From contig ONCI01000034.1 in NCBI GenBank assembly GCA_900316255.1, positions 1 through 34,054 on the forward strand: DNA of 34,054 nucleotides, given 5' to 3'. Source of the stretch: an uncultured Eubacteriales bacterium (GTDB taxonomy: Bacteria; Bacillota; Clostridia; Oscillospirales; Oscillospiraceae). Each line of letters opens with the position of its first letter. Position 1 is the first letter of the stretch. Under the pieces are notes generated by a model. It was not told the DNA's origin. It did not search any database and saw nothing but the letters and a program-made list of their open reading frames with translations. This document shows, piece after piece, positions 8,979 to 16,639 of the stretch. Position numbers and translations under genes: made by a program.

Positions 8979-9197
8979 AAACGCCCCCCTTTTCCCGTAT
9001 TTTCATCCTTTTCCATTCTTTCTTTTACTTTACCATGGAAAAAGCCTGTGGAACAAGATGGGATTTTTCCCAAAATCTGTAACAACAAATTGTCAAATCT
9101 GTCGGTCTTTCAAGAAATTAAAGCAAAATTGTGAACTTTTTCCCGCAAAAGTGCAGAGCCTCGGGAGCCGGGCTGATGGGGGGCGAGACCTTATGAA
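8979..9197. other. AT-richer divergent intergenic region
   Basis: No gene is seen. It holds a possible minus-strand promoter (9027-9056) for the 67-aa gene and, at its right end, the plus-strand promoter of the CPBP gene. Its base composition is clearly lower in GC than the genes on either side. Confidence 0.5.
9027..9056 (-). promoter_or_regulatory. Possible promoter of the 67-aa gene
   Basis: On the minus strand, TTGTTC (9051-9056), an 18-nt spacer and TAAAGT (9027-9032). This is a weak match at a suitable distance from the start at 8978. Confidence 0.35.
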
Positions 9198-9226
9198 TTG
9201 ACGGGATCTGGAAATTGTGTTACAGT
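9198..9226 (+). promoter_or_regulatory. Sigma-A promoter of the CPBP gene
   Basis: TTGACG (9198-9203), a 17-nt spacer and TACAGT (9221-9226), 54 nt before the ATG. Confidence 0.65.
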
Positions 9227-9280
9227 GATTTGCGAAATCAGCCGCGGCGGACCCGACCGCGGCGAAAGGAGTGAAGTCCT

Positions 9281-10105
9281 ATGACAGAAGGGAAAACCCG
9301 TGCCTGGCCCAAGGTCCTGCTCTGGCTTGCCTCGGTCGTCATCTTGATCGGCATGTTCTTTTTCGGCATGTTCCTGCCGGAGAACAATGTGAGCCTGCTG
9401 ATCCAGAATCTCCTCACCGCCGCGGCGGTCCTGGTTTTTCTCTATCTCATCTCCGGGAGGAAAACCTTCGGCTTCCGGAACAATCAGACGGGCTTCACGG
9501 TGCGGCGGCTGCTGCCCATGCTGATCTTTCCCCTGGTGTTTGTGGCCATGGGCCTTATCAGCCTGGCGTCGGAGCGTCCCTCTCTGGCAGAGCACTGGGC
9601 AGTCAATCTGCTGCTCTACACCGCGAACATGTTCCTGGTGGGCGTCTATGAGGAAGCCTGCTTCCGGGCCTGTGCCTGCGACGCGCTGCTGCCCGCCCTG
9701 AAAAAGACGAGACATCCCTTCCTGTACACGGCGCTGATCTCCGGCCTGCTGTTCGGCTACATCCATGTTGTGTTCACCGATTTCACCGATCTGCAGCAGG
9801 TCCTGCAGTTTTTCCTGAAGATCGGGCAGCTGGTGCTCTTCGGCTCGGCCTGCATGCTCCTCTACTGGAAGACCCGGAACCTGCTGGGCCTGGCCATCAT
9901 CCACGGGCTGAACGATTTTCTGCCCGGCTTTCTGAGCGAGATCTTTGCCTTCCACGAAGCAGAGGAGGAGGGCTACACCACCGGCGATGCTTCCACCACG
10001 ATCCTCTTCGCCGTCCAGCTGGTGATCACCGGTCTTTGCTTCCTCGCGGTCTACAAAAAGGTGGGCAGGACCATCGACTACAAAAAGACCCTGGAGGAGT
10101 GGTGA
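9281..10105 (+). CDS. CPBP-family intramembrane metalloprotease
   Basis: A 274-residue multi-spanning membrane protein. The CPBP (CAAX protease / bacteriocin-processing, Abi) motifs are all present: EEACFR with E124, E125 and R129; FGYIH with F158 and H162; and HGLND with H208 and N211. These form the metal/catalytic site of the family, whose members cleave membrane-embedded or prenylated substrates, and some process peptides or give immunity to bacteriocins. The ATG has GAAAGGAG about 9 nt upstream. The gene has its own promoter and a strong terminator, so it appears monocistronic. No peptide precursor gene is visible beside it, so the substrate is unknown. Confidence 0.88.
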   Translation: MTEGKTRAWPKVLLWLASVVILIGMFFFGMFLPENNVSLLIQNLLTAAAVLVFLYLISGRKTFGFRNNQTGFTVRRLLPMLIFPLVFVAMGLISLASERPSLAEHWAVNLLLYTANMFLVGVYEEACFRACACDALLPALKKTRHPFLYTALISGLLFGYIHVVFTDFTDLQQVLQFFLKIGQLVLFGSACMLLYWKTRNLLGLAIIHGLNDFLPGFLSEIFAFHEAEEEGYTTGDASTTILFAVQLVITGLCFLAVYKKVGRTIDYKKTLEEW

Positions 10106-10129
10106 ACCCTCCCCTGCGGGGTCGAGAGA

Positions 10130-10172
10130 GAAGAGCTGCAGTGTCCGCTTCGAGGACACCGCAGCTCTTCCT
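10130..10172 (+). terminator. Rho-independent terminator after the CPBP gene
   Basis: A 17-bp stem with one mismatch (10130-10146 with 10154-10170) and a 7-nt loop, followed by a T-rich run (CTTATTCTTT). Confidence 0.72.
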
Positions 10173-10180
10173 TATTCTTT

Positions 10181-10208
10181 GTTCACTGTTCACTTTTCAC
10201 TGTTCACT
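10181..10208. repeat. Four tandem heptamers at the HAD gene 3' end
   Basis: Four 7-nt units, three GTTCACT and one TTTCACT, run head to tail. On the minus strand they encode the last residues (VNSEK) and the stop of the HAD protein. A similar heptamer design flanks the element at 28214-28481. Confidence 0.7.
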
Positions 10209-10831
10209 ATGATCGGGAGCTCCGCCAGGTCCCGGACCAGGAAGCTCTCCCGACCGGTGGCGGCTCCCGGACTGTTGGGATCCAGCAGCAGGATGCTGCC
10301 GATGCCGGCCCGCTCCGCCGCCTCAATGTCCAGGCTCCGGTCCCCCACGTAGAAGCAGGCCTCTCTCGCCAGGCCGTATTTTTCCATCAGGTACAGGATG
10401 GCGTCGGGCTCCGGCTTCCGGGGAAAGCCGGAGAGCGCGGTGACGATCTCGGTGAAGTAATCCTCCAGCCCGTTCTGCCGCAGGATTACCTCGCAGGAGG
10501 CGCCCCGGTGGGTGTACACGAAGTTCCGGTGCCCGGCCCGGCGCAGGGCCTCCAGGCAGTCCTTCGCGTGGGGCATGGGCCGGATGGCCCCGATGCGGCT
10601 GTCGTTGCGCAGGGCAAAGTCCGCCTTCATGGCGCCTTCGTCCAGGCCCCGCTCCCGGGCGACGCGCTCCAGCAGAGCGCCCACGGAGGTGGCGATGACC
10701 TCCCGGTGGATCTCCTCCGCCCCCAGCTCCGCGCCGAAGGCCGCCAGAGTCTCCCCGGCGGCTGGCACGATGGCAGGGTAGGAGTCCACCAGGGTCCCGT
10801 CCATGTCCCAGATAAACGCAAGCTGCTTCAT
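10190..10831 (-). CDS. HAD-superfamily hydrolase, phosphoglycolate-phosphatase-like
   Basis: A 213-residue HAD phosphatase. Motif I is DMDGTLVDS (nucleophile D9, acid D11), motif II is VYTHRG (T107), motif III is the Lys of RKPEP (K139) and motif IV is GDRSLDIEAA (D164, D168). A C1-type helical cap lies between motifs I and II. The overall form resembles phosphoglycolate phosphatases and related small-phosphate hydrolases; the natural substrate cannot be read from sequence. The ATG at 10831 overlaps the stop of the upstream GNAT gene as ATGA, implying translational coupling. A longer in-frame start at 10918 lies inside the GNAT gene and adds a non-HAD tail, so I rejected it. The last residues are encoded by tandem heptamers. 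Confidence 0.85.
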   Translation of the reverse strand: MKQLAFIWDMDGTLVDSYPAIVPAAGETLAAFGAELGAEEIHREVIATSVGALLERVARERGLDEGAMKADFALRNDSRIGAIRPMPHAKDCLEALRRAGHRNFVYTHRGASCEVILRQNGLEDYFTEIVTALSGFPRKPEPDAILYLMEKYGLAREACFYVGDRSLDIEAAERAGIGSILLLDPNSPGAATGRESFLVRDLAELPIIVNSEK

Positions 10832-11289
10832 GTTCCGCCCTCCAGCTTCTTGAAAAGCCGGGCGCTCCAGAAGTCCATGTCCAGCTCCTCCAGATAAAAA
10901 TGCAAAATCGCCCGCCAATTCTTGGTGGCGGTGCTCACCATCATATAGTCCGCCTGGCCCCGGACCGCCTCCTCCGCAAAGCGAAAGAGGGCCGCGCCAT
11001 AGCCCCGGCTCCTGTGTTCGGGCCGGACGTAGAGCTCCTCCACCTCAAAGCAGGCCGTTCCCGCTTTCATAATGGAGCTGTCCTTTTCCGTCTGCTCCAC
11101 ATGGCCGAAGAGATAGCCCAGCAGCTCTCCCTCTCCCTCCAGGAGAAAGATCCGGTTCCCTTCGATGTCCGCCGCGGTGTTCTTCCGATAGCCGTGACAG
11201 CTCTGCTCCGCCTCCCAGTCGGCGGAGAGGGCGATGAGCGCAGCCAGCACTTCCGGCGTCAGCTCCGCCTCCCGAATCCGCGTTTCCAT
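10828..11289 (-). CDS. GNAT-family N-acetyltransferase
   Basis: A 153-residue GNAT protein. The acetyl-CoA-binding motif A is visible as FEVEELYVRPEHRSRGYG, with the R/Q-x-x-G-x-G/A loop, followed by AALFRFAEEAV. The end reads AILHFYLEELDMDFWSARLFKKLE, a typical beta6-beta7 tail. Such enzymes transfer acetyl groups to amines of small molecules or proteins; the substrate is unknown. AAGGGAGGG lies about 6 nt before the ATG. It is the first gene of a two-gene unit with the HAD hydrolase. The upstream minus-strand sequence has only a weak promoter candidate (TACACT near 11320). Confidence 0.85.
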   Translation of the reverse strand: METRIREAELTPEVLAALIALSADWEAEQSCHGYRKNTAADIEGNRIFLLEGEGELLGYLFGHVEQTEKDSSIMKAGTACFEVEELYVRPEHRSRGYGAALFRFAEEAVRGQADYMMVSTATKNWRAILHFYLEELDMDFWSARLFKKLEGGT

Positions 11290-11351
11290 GGCGATCCCTC
11301 CCTTTCACAAGGGAAGTGTAGCACAAATTCGCCGTTCCGGGAAGTCCGCAC

Positions 11352-11380
11352 TTGACGGAAGAAAGCGGAGTGCGTAAAAT
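11352..11380 (+). promoter_or_regulatory. Sigma-A promoter of the DUF4867 gene
   Basis: TTGACG (11352-11357), a 17-nt spacer and TAAAAT (11375-11380), 33 nt before the start codon. Confidence 0.7.
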
Positions 11381-11413
11381 ATTCTCAACCAAACATTGAA
11401 AGGGGCCTTTTGC

Positions 11414-12052
11414 ATGAAGATCTATCCTGTCACCGATCCCTCCTTCCGCCTTTACGGCGAGCCCATCACCCACGGCTACAACGTGAGCGAGCTGCTCCGG
11501 GCCATGGAGGCCATCCCCCTGCCCGAGGAGGGCACCGCCTACGAGCCCGCCATCGAAAGCCTGGAGGCCTGCTCCATCTTCTCCCAACTGCAGGACCGGG
11601 CCTACGGCGGCCTGCCCATCCAGCTGGGCATGTGCTGGGGCCGCAACACCAAGCTCAACTGCCTGGAGTATCACCGGGACAGCGAAGTGAATCTGGGCAC
11701 CGGGGACTTCATTCTCCTGCTGGCCAAGCGCCACGAGATGGAAAACGGGGTCCTGGACACCAAAAAGGTCCGCGCCTTCCGCGTTCCCGGCGGCCTGCCC
11801 GTGGAGATCCATGCCGACACCCTGCACTTTGCCCCCGTCCATGTGGACGAGAAGAAGGGCTTCCGGGTGGCGGTGGTCCTGCCCCGGGGCACCAACACCG
11901 ACAAGCCCGCCATCGCTCCGGCCAACGCCGAGGACAGGCTCCTCTTTGCCCGCAACAAGTGGCTGCTGGCCCATCCGGACTCCGCCCAGGCGGCCCAGGG
12001 CGCCTACATCGGCCTGATGGGGGAGAACCTGGATCTGAGCGATCAGCTCTGA
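11414..12052 (+). CDS. DUF4867 family protein
   Basis: A 212-residue soluble protein beginning MKIYPVTDPSFRLYGEPI, with a central GMCWGRNTKLNCLEYHRDSE segment and a later HADTLHFAPVHVDE segment. The pattern matches the Bacillota DUF4867 family as I remember it. Strand-rich segments with spaced His/Glu residues suggest a cupin-like or ureidoglycolate-lyase-like barrel, but that is inference. AAAGGGG precedes the ATG. The gene is flanked by its own promoter and a strong hairpin, so it is probably transcribed alone. No sugar or purine catabolic genes lie beside it to hint at a pathway. Confidence 0.65.
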   Translation: MKIYPVTDPSFRLYGEPITHGYNVSELLRAMEAIPLPEEGTAYEPAIESLEACSIFSQLQDRAYGGLPIQLGMCWGRNTKLNCLEYHRDSEVNLGTGDFILLLAKRHEMENGVLDTKKVRAFRVPGGLPVEIHADTLHFAPVHVDEKKGFRVAVVLPRGTNTDKPAIAPANAEDRLLFARNKWLLAHPDSAQAAQGAYIGLMGENLDLSDQL

Positions 12053-12074
12053 GCGGCAGGGACGCGCTGGCAAA

Positions 12075-12119
12075 AGCGGCGGGAGCAGATTCCGAGAGGG
12101 TCTGCTCCCGCCGCGTTTC
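12075..12119 (+). terminator. Terminator after the DUF4867 gene
   Basis: A perfect 14-bp GC-rich stem (12076-12089 with 12101-12114) with an 11-nt loop. The following T run is short (GTTTCGT). Confidence 0.6.
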
Positions 12120-12190
12120 GTCCCCGCTTCCCCGGCAAAACAACGGGAGAGAGCCCTCCGGGACCTGGAAATTTTGTGCAATGAAAAGGC

Positions 12191-12220
12191 TTGCGCGCTC
12201 TGCCCCTGTCAGCGTATAAT
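12191..12220 (+). promoter_or_regulatory. Sigma-A promoter of guaA
   Basis: TTGCGC (12191-12196), an 18-nt spacer and a perfect TATAAT (12215-12220). The leader is about 30 nt, too short for a purine riboswitch. Confidence 0.65.
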
Positions 12221-12255
12221 AAGGCGAAAATCAAAGAAATCAGGGGGTAATCGCT

Positions 12256-13236
12256 ATGGCAAACAATGTCCGTCCCGAGACCATGGAGCGCATCTCCACG
12301 CCCGAGCTGGCCCGGGCTTTCATCGCTGAGCAGCTGGACGCGCTGCGTGCGCAGATCGGGGACAAGAAGGTCCTGCTGGCCCTTTCCGGCGGCGTGGATT
12401 CTTCCGTGGTGGCGGCGCTGCTCATCAAGGCCGTGGGCAAGCAGCTCACCTGCGTGCACGTGAATCACGGTCTCCTGCGCAAGGGCGAGCCTGAGCAGGT
12501 CATCCGGGTCTTCCGGGACGAAATGGACGCCAACCTCGTCTATGTTGACGCGGTGGACCGTTTCCTGGACAAGCTGGCCGGCGTGGCAGAGCCGGAGCAG
12601 AAGCGCAAGATCATCGGCGCCGAGTTCATCCGGGTCTTTGAGGAAGAGGCCCGCAAGCTGGACGGCATTGAGTTTTTGGCCCAGGGCACCATTTACCCCG
12701 ACATTCTGGAGAGCGGCCCGGTGAAGGCCCACCACAACGTGGGAGGCCTGCCGGAGGATCTGCAGTTTGAGCTGGTGGAGCCCCTGAAGTTCCTGTACAA
12801 GGACGAGGTCCGCGTGGTGGGCCACGAGCTGGGCCTGCCCGACAACATGGTCTACCGTCAGCCCTTCCCCGGCCCCGGCCTGGGCGTGCGCTGCGTGGGC
12901 GCCATCACCCGCGACCGGCTGGAGGCCGTGCGGGAGTCTGACGCCATCCTCCGCGAGGAGTTTGCCAAAAACGGCCTGGAGGGCAAGGTGTGGCAGTATT
13001 TCACCATCGTGCCCGACTTCAAGTCCACCGGCATCAAGGACGGTCTGCGCACCTACGACTGGCCCGTGGTCATCCGTGCCGTCAACACCCGGGACGCCGT
13101 CACCGCCACGGTGGAGGACGTGCCCTTCGCCCTGCTGCAGCACATCACCGGGCGCATCACCAGCGAGGTCAAGGGCGTGAACCGCGTCCTCTTTGACCTG
13201 ACCCCCAAGCCCTCCGGCACCATTGAGTGGGAATAA
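12256..13236 (+). CDS. guaA: GMP synthetase, ATP-pyrophosphatase subunit only
   Basis: This 326-residue protein corresponds to the synthetase half of GMP synthase, which adenylates XMP and aminates it to GMP. The PP-loop SGGVDSS lies at residues 44-50. The dimerisation domain carries FPGPGLGVRCVG and TGIKDGLRTYDWP, and the C-terminus ends KPSGTIEWE as in GuaA. The usual N-terminal class I glutamine amidotransferase domain (about 190 residues) is absent: the protein starts only about 36 residues before the PP-loop, with AGGGGG upstream of the ATG and a promoter just before it. It therefore resembles the archaeal-style subunit B, needing a separate glutaminase or free ammonia. No glutaminase gene lies in this window. 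Confidence 0.92.
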   Translation: MANNVRPETMERISTPELARAFIAEQLDALRAQIGDKKVLLALSGGVDSSVVAALLIKAVGKQLTCVHVNHGLLRKGEPEQVIRVFRDEMDANLVYVDAVDRFLDKLAGVAEPEQKRKIIGAEFIRVFEEEARKLDGIEFLAQGTIYPDILESGPVKAHHNVGGLPEDLQFELVEPLKFLYKDEVRVVGHELGLPDNMVYRQPFPGPGLGVRCVGAITRDRLEAVRESDAILREEFAKNGLEGKVWQYFTIVPDFKSTGIKDGLRTYDWPVVIRAVNTRDAVTATVEDVPFALLQHITGRITSEVKGVNRVLFDLTPKPSGTIEWE

Positions 13237-13281
13237 TTCAAAGTTTGACTTGAATTGATCCGGATTATCTCAAATTACTTG

Positions 13282-13318
13282 AAACAGCAGGCATTCTACG
13301 GAGTGCCTGCTGTTTACT
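13282..13318 (+). terminator. Terminator after guaA
   Basis: A perfect 12-bp stem (13282-13293 with 13304-13315), a 10-nt loop and A/T flanks. Confidence 0.65.
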
Positions 13319-13327
13319 ATGATTTGC

Positions 13328-13348
13328 AATGATAGCAGAATGATAGCA
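13328..13348. repeat. Tandem AATGATAGCA pair downstream of guaA
   Basis: AATGATAGCA occurs at 13328-13337 and again at 13339-13348, in an AT-richer gap just after the guaA terminator. It may be part of an old recombination or attachment site, which is inference from its position only. Confidence 0.4.
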
Positions 13349-13388
13349 AAATCGGGGAAGAGCTACAGCAAAAACGCTGCTTTCTCCC

Positions 13389-13416
13389 TTGTGTTTTTGG
13401 CGTTTTTTCGTATAAT
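13389..13416 (+). promoter_or_regulatory. Promoter of the YhcG-type nuclease remnant
   Basis: TTGTGT (13389-13394), a 16-nt spacer and a perfect TATAAT (13411-13416). Confidence 0.55.
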
Positions 13417-13448
13417 AATGGTAACAGAAGGAATGTGAGGTCTTGCTG

Positions 13449-14478
13449 ATGACGGATCAACTTATGCCCACAAATCAGGATATCAGTCTCGTCGTCCATG
13501 AGATCGGCGGTCTGCTGGCCGCGGCCAGGAGCAATGTTGCCCGGCAGGTGAATAACGAGCTGTTGAGCACCTATTGGAACATCGGGCGCATTATTGCCGA
13601 GTATGAGCAGACGGTGCCGGAGCGGGCCGACTATGGAAAGCAGACGCTCAAGGAGCTATCGAAGGCGTTGACCGCTGAATTCGGCAAGGGCTTTTCACGT
13701 GCGAATCTGCAAAATATGCGCTCGTTTTATCTGACCTACGAAAAATGCCAGACGCTGTCTGGCAAATTGAGCTGGTCGCATTATTGTGAGCTTCTTTCTA
13801 TCTCGGACCCTGACAAGCGCAGTTTTTATGAGAAGGAAGCGGTCAATTCCAACTGGTCGGTACGGGAGCTCAAGCGCCAGATCGACAGTTCTCTGTTTGA
13901 GCGCTTGCTGCTTTCCCGCGGGGACGCAAACAAAGAGCAGTTGCTGGCGCTGGCGGAAAGCGGGATTGAAATCGCGGAACCTGCCGATATCATCCGTGAT
14001 CCGTATGTGTTTGAATTCCTAGGCATCCCGGAGGACAAGCCTATGCTGGAGAGCGACCTGGAACGGGCGCTGGTGCAGCAGATCGAGAAGTTCCTGCTGG
14101 AGTTGGGACGCGGCTTCATGTTTGTCGGCACACAGCAGCGGGTGACGATCAACAACACGCACTACTATGTGGACATGGTGTTCTACAACAAGATCCTCCG
14201 CGCCTACGTGCTGATCGAGCTGAAGACCACAAAACTGACGCCGGAAGCCGCAGGGCAGATCAATATGTATCTGAACTACTACGCCTCCGAGGTCAACGAT
14301 CCAGATGACAATCCTCCGAACCGAGAAGGACAGCATCACGGCGGAATATGCTTTGGGCGGTCTGTCAAACAACGTCTTTGCCTCGCGTTATGTGCTGTAT
14401 ATGCCCAACAAGGAACAGTTGATCGCCCAGGTAGAAGCGGTTTTGAAGAAGCGGAAAGAAAACGAGAGCGAATCCTGA
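13449..14478 (+). pseudogene. YhcG-type PD-(D/E)XK nuclease (DUF1016), frameshifted
   Basis: The N-terminal half (AARSNVARQVNNELLSTYW...) is the DUF1016 N-domain. The C-terminal half carries the PD-(D/E)XK nuclease core, YYVDMVFYN and LIELKTTKLTPE. After EVNDPDD (to about 14309) the reading frame shifts. The true continuation, ILRTEKDSITAEYALGGLSN, resumes at 14311 in another frame and ends at the TGA 14476-14478 after LKKRKENESES. A loss of about 17 bp encoding the usual NPPIGI stretch would explain the break. Translating straight on gives an unrelated tail to 14594. The ATG at 13449 has GTGAGGT upstream; a TTG at 13443 is less likely. YhcG proteins are often carried on mobile or defence-related DNA. 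Base composition is lower in GC than the neighbours. Confidence 0.85.
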
Positions 14479-14557
14479 TCGCGAATGAATATGGGTGGCG
14501 GAGAGCATTTTCCGCCACCCGTTCTTATGCTGACAGAAAAAAGATTTTCCGAAATCC

Positions 14558-14588
14558 TGTAAGATTTGCTCCTCCATCCCGTGGTATA
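14558..14588 (+). promoter_or_regulatory. Possible ECF-type promoter before the first sigma gene
   Basis: TGTAAGATTT (from 14558) and GTATA (14584-14588) resemble the TGTAAC...CGTATA pattern of Clostridia ECF promoters, as expected for autoregulation. The match is tentative. Confidence 0.35.
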
Positions 14589-14615
14589 GGGTGAGGCGGA
14601 AAGGAAGTGACGCGA

Positions 14616-15173
14616 ATGGAGGACAGTAAAATCATCAGCCTGTTTTTTGAGCGCTCAGAGCAGGCCATTGAAGAGCTGGACCGCAAACATGGGCCTGCCG
14701 TAAAGAGAACGGCAGCCAACATCCTGAAAGACCGGCTGGATGTGGAAGAATGCGTAAGCGATACGTATCTCAGGACTTGGAACAGTATTCCGCCTCAAGC
14801 TCCGAATCCTCTGGCAAGCTACGTTTGCCGCATCGCCCACAATCTTGCCATAGACCGCTACCATGCCAACACGGCTGCAAAGCGCAACGGCAATTATGAT
14901 CTTGTGCTGGATGAGATCGAGGAATGTATCCCCTCCGGAATGAGCGTAGAAACGGAACTGGAGGCAAAGGAACTCGGCGCTTCCATCAACCGCTTTCTGG
15001 GCAGTCTGAGCAGAGAGGACCGCTTTTTGTTCGTCCGGCGCTATTGGTATGCGGATCCTGTCCGGGATCTGGCCGCCATGACGCACAGCAGCCCCAACCG
15101 GATCTCCGTCCGTCTTTTCCGCCTCCGCGAGAAATTGCGGAACGCTTTGACAATGGAGGGCCTGCTTGTATGA
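14616..15173 (+). CDS. ECF-type RNA polymerase sigma factor (first system)
   Basis: A 185-residue sigma-70 family protein of the extracytoplasmic-function group. Region 2 covers DRLDVEECVSDTYLRTWNSI and NPLASYVCRIAHNLAIDRYH. Region 4 covers SREDRFLFVRRYWYADPVRD and the recognition helix SSPNRISVRLFRLREKL. No region 3 is present. The ATG at 14616 has AAAGGAAG 8 nt upstream; a GTG at 14607 overlaps that ribosome site and is less likely. The stop overlaps the next gene's ATG (ATGA at 15170-15173), so the membrane anti-sigma candidate is translationally coupled. Its regulon is unknown; self-regulation is likely. Confidence 0.88.
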   Translation: MEDSKIISLFFERSEQAIEELDRKHGPAVKRTAANILKDRLDVEECVSDTYLRTWNSIPPQAPNPLASYVCRIAHNLAIDRYHANTAAKRNGNYDLVLDEIEECIPSGMSVETELEAKELGASINRFLGSLSREDRFLFVRRYWYADPVRDLAAMTHSSPNRISVRLFRLREKLRNALTMEGLLV

Positions 15174-16216
15174 ATCGGGAACTGTTATCCAAGGCGCTCT
15201 GTGAGATCGACGAGCGCTATATCGCCGAAGCCTACCGTCCGGTGACCGAGGCTGCATCCGGCTCCCCGGGAAGGATCGTACACATGAGCAAGAAACGAAT
15301 TATTACTTTTGCACTGGCTGCTGCGCTGATCCTGGCGCTGGGGGCCATGGCCTATGCGGCGGATCTCTTTGGCCTGCGTGAGCTTTATGCTAACCCCAAC
15401 CGCGGCGACATGCCCGAGGAGGCTGCTGATTTGATCGTCAGCCAGAGTGCAGAAGTCAACGGCGGCGGCTGGAGGGCCAGCGTGCAGGAAACCTATTGCG
15501 ATGAGGGAACGGTGCTCGTCACCGTTCACGTGAGCGCTGATGCAAGCTATATCGTTGTACCGACTGATGCGGATCTCGACAGTCCGCTGTCCGGCTTTGG
15601 CTTGTCGGGTGAGGGATCGCTACGCGAGTATGCCAAAAAAGAAGGGAAAACGCTTCTGTTCGTGGGGGCAAATCTCGACCGGGAAGCTCTGGGACTTCAT
15701 TCTGCCGGAGAGCGATTTGAGAACGCCTCTCTACAGGAGATGACAATCTATGTGGAAGGCATACGCAACAGCAGCGCGGCCGCACCTGTTGACACGGTCT
15801 GCACAGTCGTTGCTGTGGCATGGTCTCCTGAAACACAAAACCCTGACACACCGGAACCGGAGCGGAGGGAGCTTCCCATCATGCTGGTCGAGGGCAAAAG
15901 CACGCCGCTGGGGCTTTTCGTTCCTGCTGATCCTCATGCCCTGCCCGACTTTGAACTGGGTGAGCTGCGCCTGACGCAAACGCCGCTTGGCATAGAACTG
16001 CGTCTGGAAATAAAGACGCTCGACGAGGAGGCCGCAAGGAATCTGCTTACCTTACGTCTGGAAGGAGTTGAATTCCACGGAGCCGGAACCATCGACCCAA
16101 ACGGATATGCCGTTTTCGGCCAGGGGCAGGGAAGTTTCGGGGAAAGCCCCGTCATCCGATTCCTGGATTGGGATAAAAACACCATCGCAGAGGTTGCTTT
16201 CGAGAAGATCGGATAA
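15170..16216 (+). CDS. Membrane anti-sigma-like protein (DUF4179 type)
   Basis: A 348-residue protein with a cytoplasmic N-terminus of about 40 residues (MNRELLSKALCEIDERYI...), one membrane helix at about 44-64 (ITFALAAALILALGAMAYAA) and a large exported domain. The arrangement, directly downstream of and overlapping an ECF sigma gene, is that of DUF4179-type anti-sigma factors in Clostridia: the cytoplasmic tail binds the sigma factor and the outside part senses a cell-envelope signal. The exported part is beta-strand-rich without a motif I can name. The domain name is from family resemblance; the pairing is directly visible. Confidence 0.75.
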   Translation: MNRELLSKALCEIDERYIAEAYRPVTEAASGSPGRIVHMSKKRIITFALAAALILALGAMAYAADLFGLRELYANPNRGDMPEEAADLIVSQSAEVNGGGWRASVQETYCDEGTVLVTVHVSADASYIVVPTDADLDSPLSGFGLSGEGSLREYAKKEGKTLLFVGANLDREALGLHSAGERFENASLQEMTIYVEGIRNSSAAAPVDTVCTVVAVAWSPETQNPDTPEPERRELPIMLVEGKSTPLGLFVPADPHALPDFELGELRLTQTPLGIELRLEIKTLDEEAARNLLTLRLEGVEFHGAGTIDPNGYAVFGQGQGSFGESPVIRFLDWDKNTIAEVAFEKIG

Positions 16217-16229
16217 CCCAAATATCCCG

Positions 16230-16262
16230 CAAGGCCCGCCGTTTTACCCGGCGGGCCTTGTG
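16230..16262 (+). terminator. Terminator after the first ECF operon
   Basis: A perfect 12-bp stem (16230-16241 with 16249-16260) around a 7-nt loop; T-poor tail. Confidence 0.6.
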
Positions 16263-16337
16263 CTGCTGTGTTACAATGAAATCGATCCTCATTCTTTATG
16301 GCGCGTACAGCAGGCAGGAATGGGCTCCTGCGAAAAA

Positions 16338-16500
16338 GCCTTCCCCTGGAGGGGAAGGTGGCTCGGCCCGATCCCCCGCGAGGGACGAGACGGATGAGGT
16401 GTCATTCTTGCCGCTTCTTCGATGCTGCTTTGGTGCTGCCTGTTCCCACCTCATCCGCCCCAGTTTGCGAACTGGGGCACCTTCCCCTCAAGGGGAAGGC
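16338..16500. repeat. MITE-like palindromic repeat, complete copy
   Basis: The left arm begins with hairpin GCCTTCCCCTGGAGGGG and GAAGGTGGC, passes through CCCGATC and ends in GACGGATGAGGTG near 16402. The right arm, from about 16447 to 16500, repeats the ends in inverted orientation (CACCTCATCCG...CTTCCCCTCAAGGGGAAGGC). The arms share their ends with the half-copy at 21167-21230. It occupies most of the 423-bp gap between two genes and contains no supported gene. Confidence 0.7.
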
Positions 16501-16569
16501 AATATGCGCTGCTCTTTTTTCCCGGCAGCAGGCAGGGCAGGGAAGGAAGGCCTTCTCCCATCCTCGTTC

Positions 16570-16598
16570 TTGACTTTGCCCGATCCAGTGTGTATGAT
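16570..16598 (+). promoter_or_regulatory. Sigma-A promoter of the esterase/ATP-grasp operon
   Basis: TTGACT (16570-16575), a 17-nt spacer and TATGAT (16593-16598), 41 nt before the ATG. Confidence 0.72.
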
Positions 16599-16639
16599 TG
16601 CCTTACCTTTCAGCACAAAGGCGCACAAGGAGAAGGCCT

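Noticed and set aside
10832-10918. Upstream in-frame start extending the HAD protein by 29 residues
   Set aside because: It lies within the GNAT coding region, adds a non-HAD tail, and the ATGA overlap start gives the canonical N-terminus directly before DMDGT.
14479-14594. C-terminal extension of the YhcG frame to 14594
   Set aside because: This is out-of-frame translation after the frameshift; the conserved C-terminus ends at 14478 in another frame.
13237-16220. A direct-repeat copy of the guaA 3' end marking the far edge of an island
   Set aside because: I looked for a second copy of the ATTGAGTGGGAATAA end and did not see one, so no attachment-site pair is annotated.
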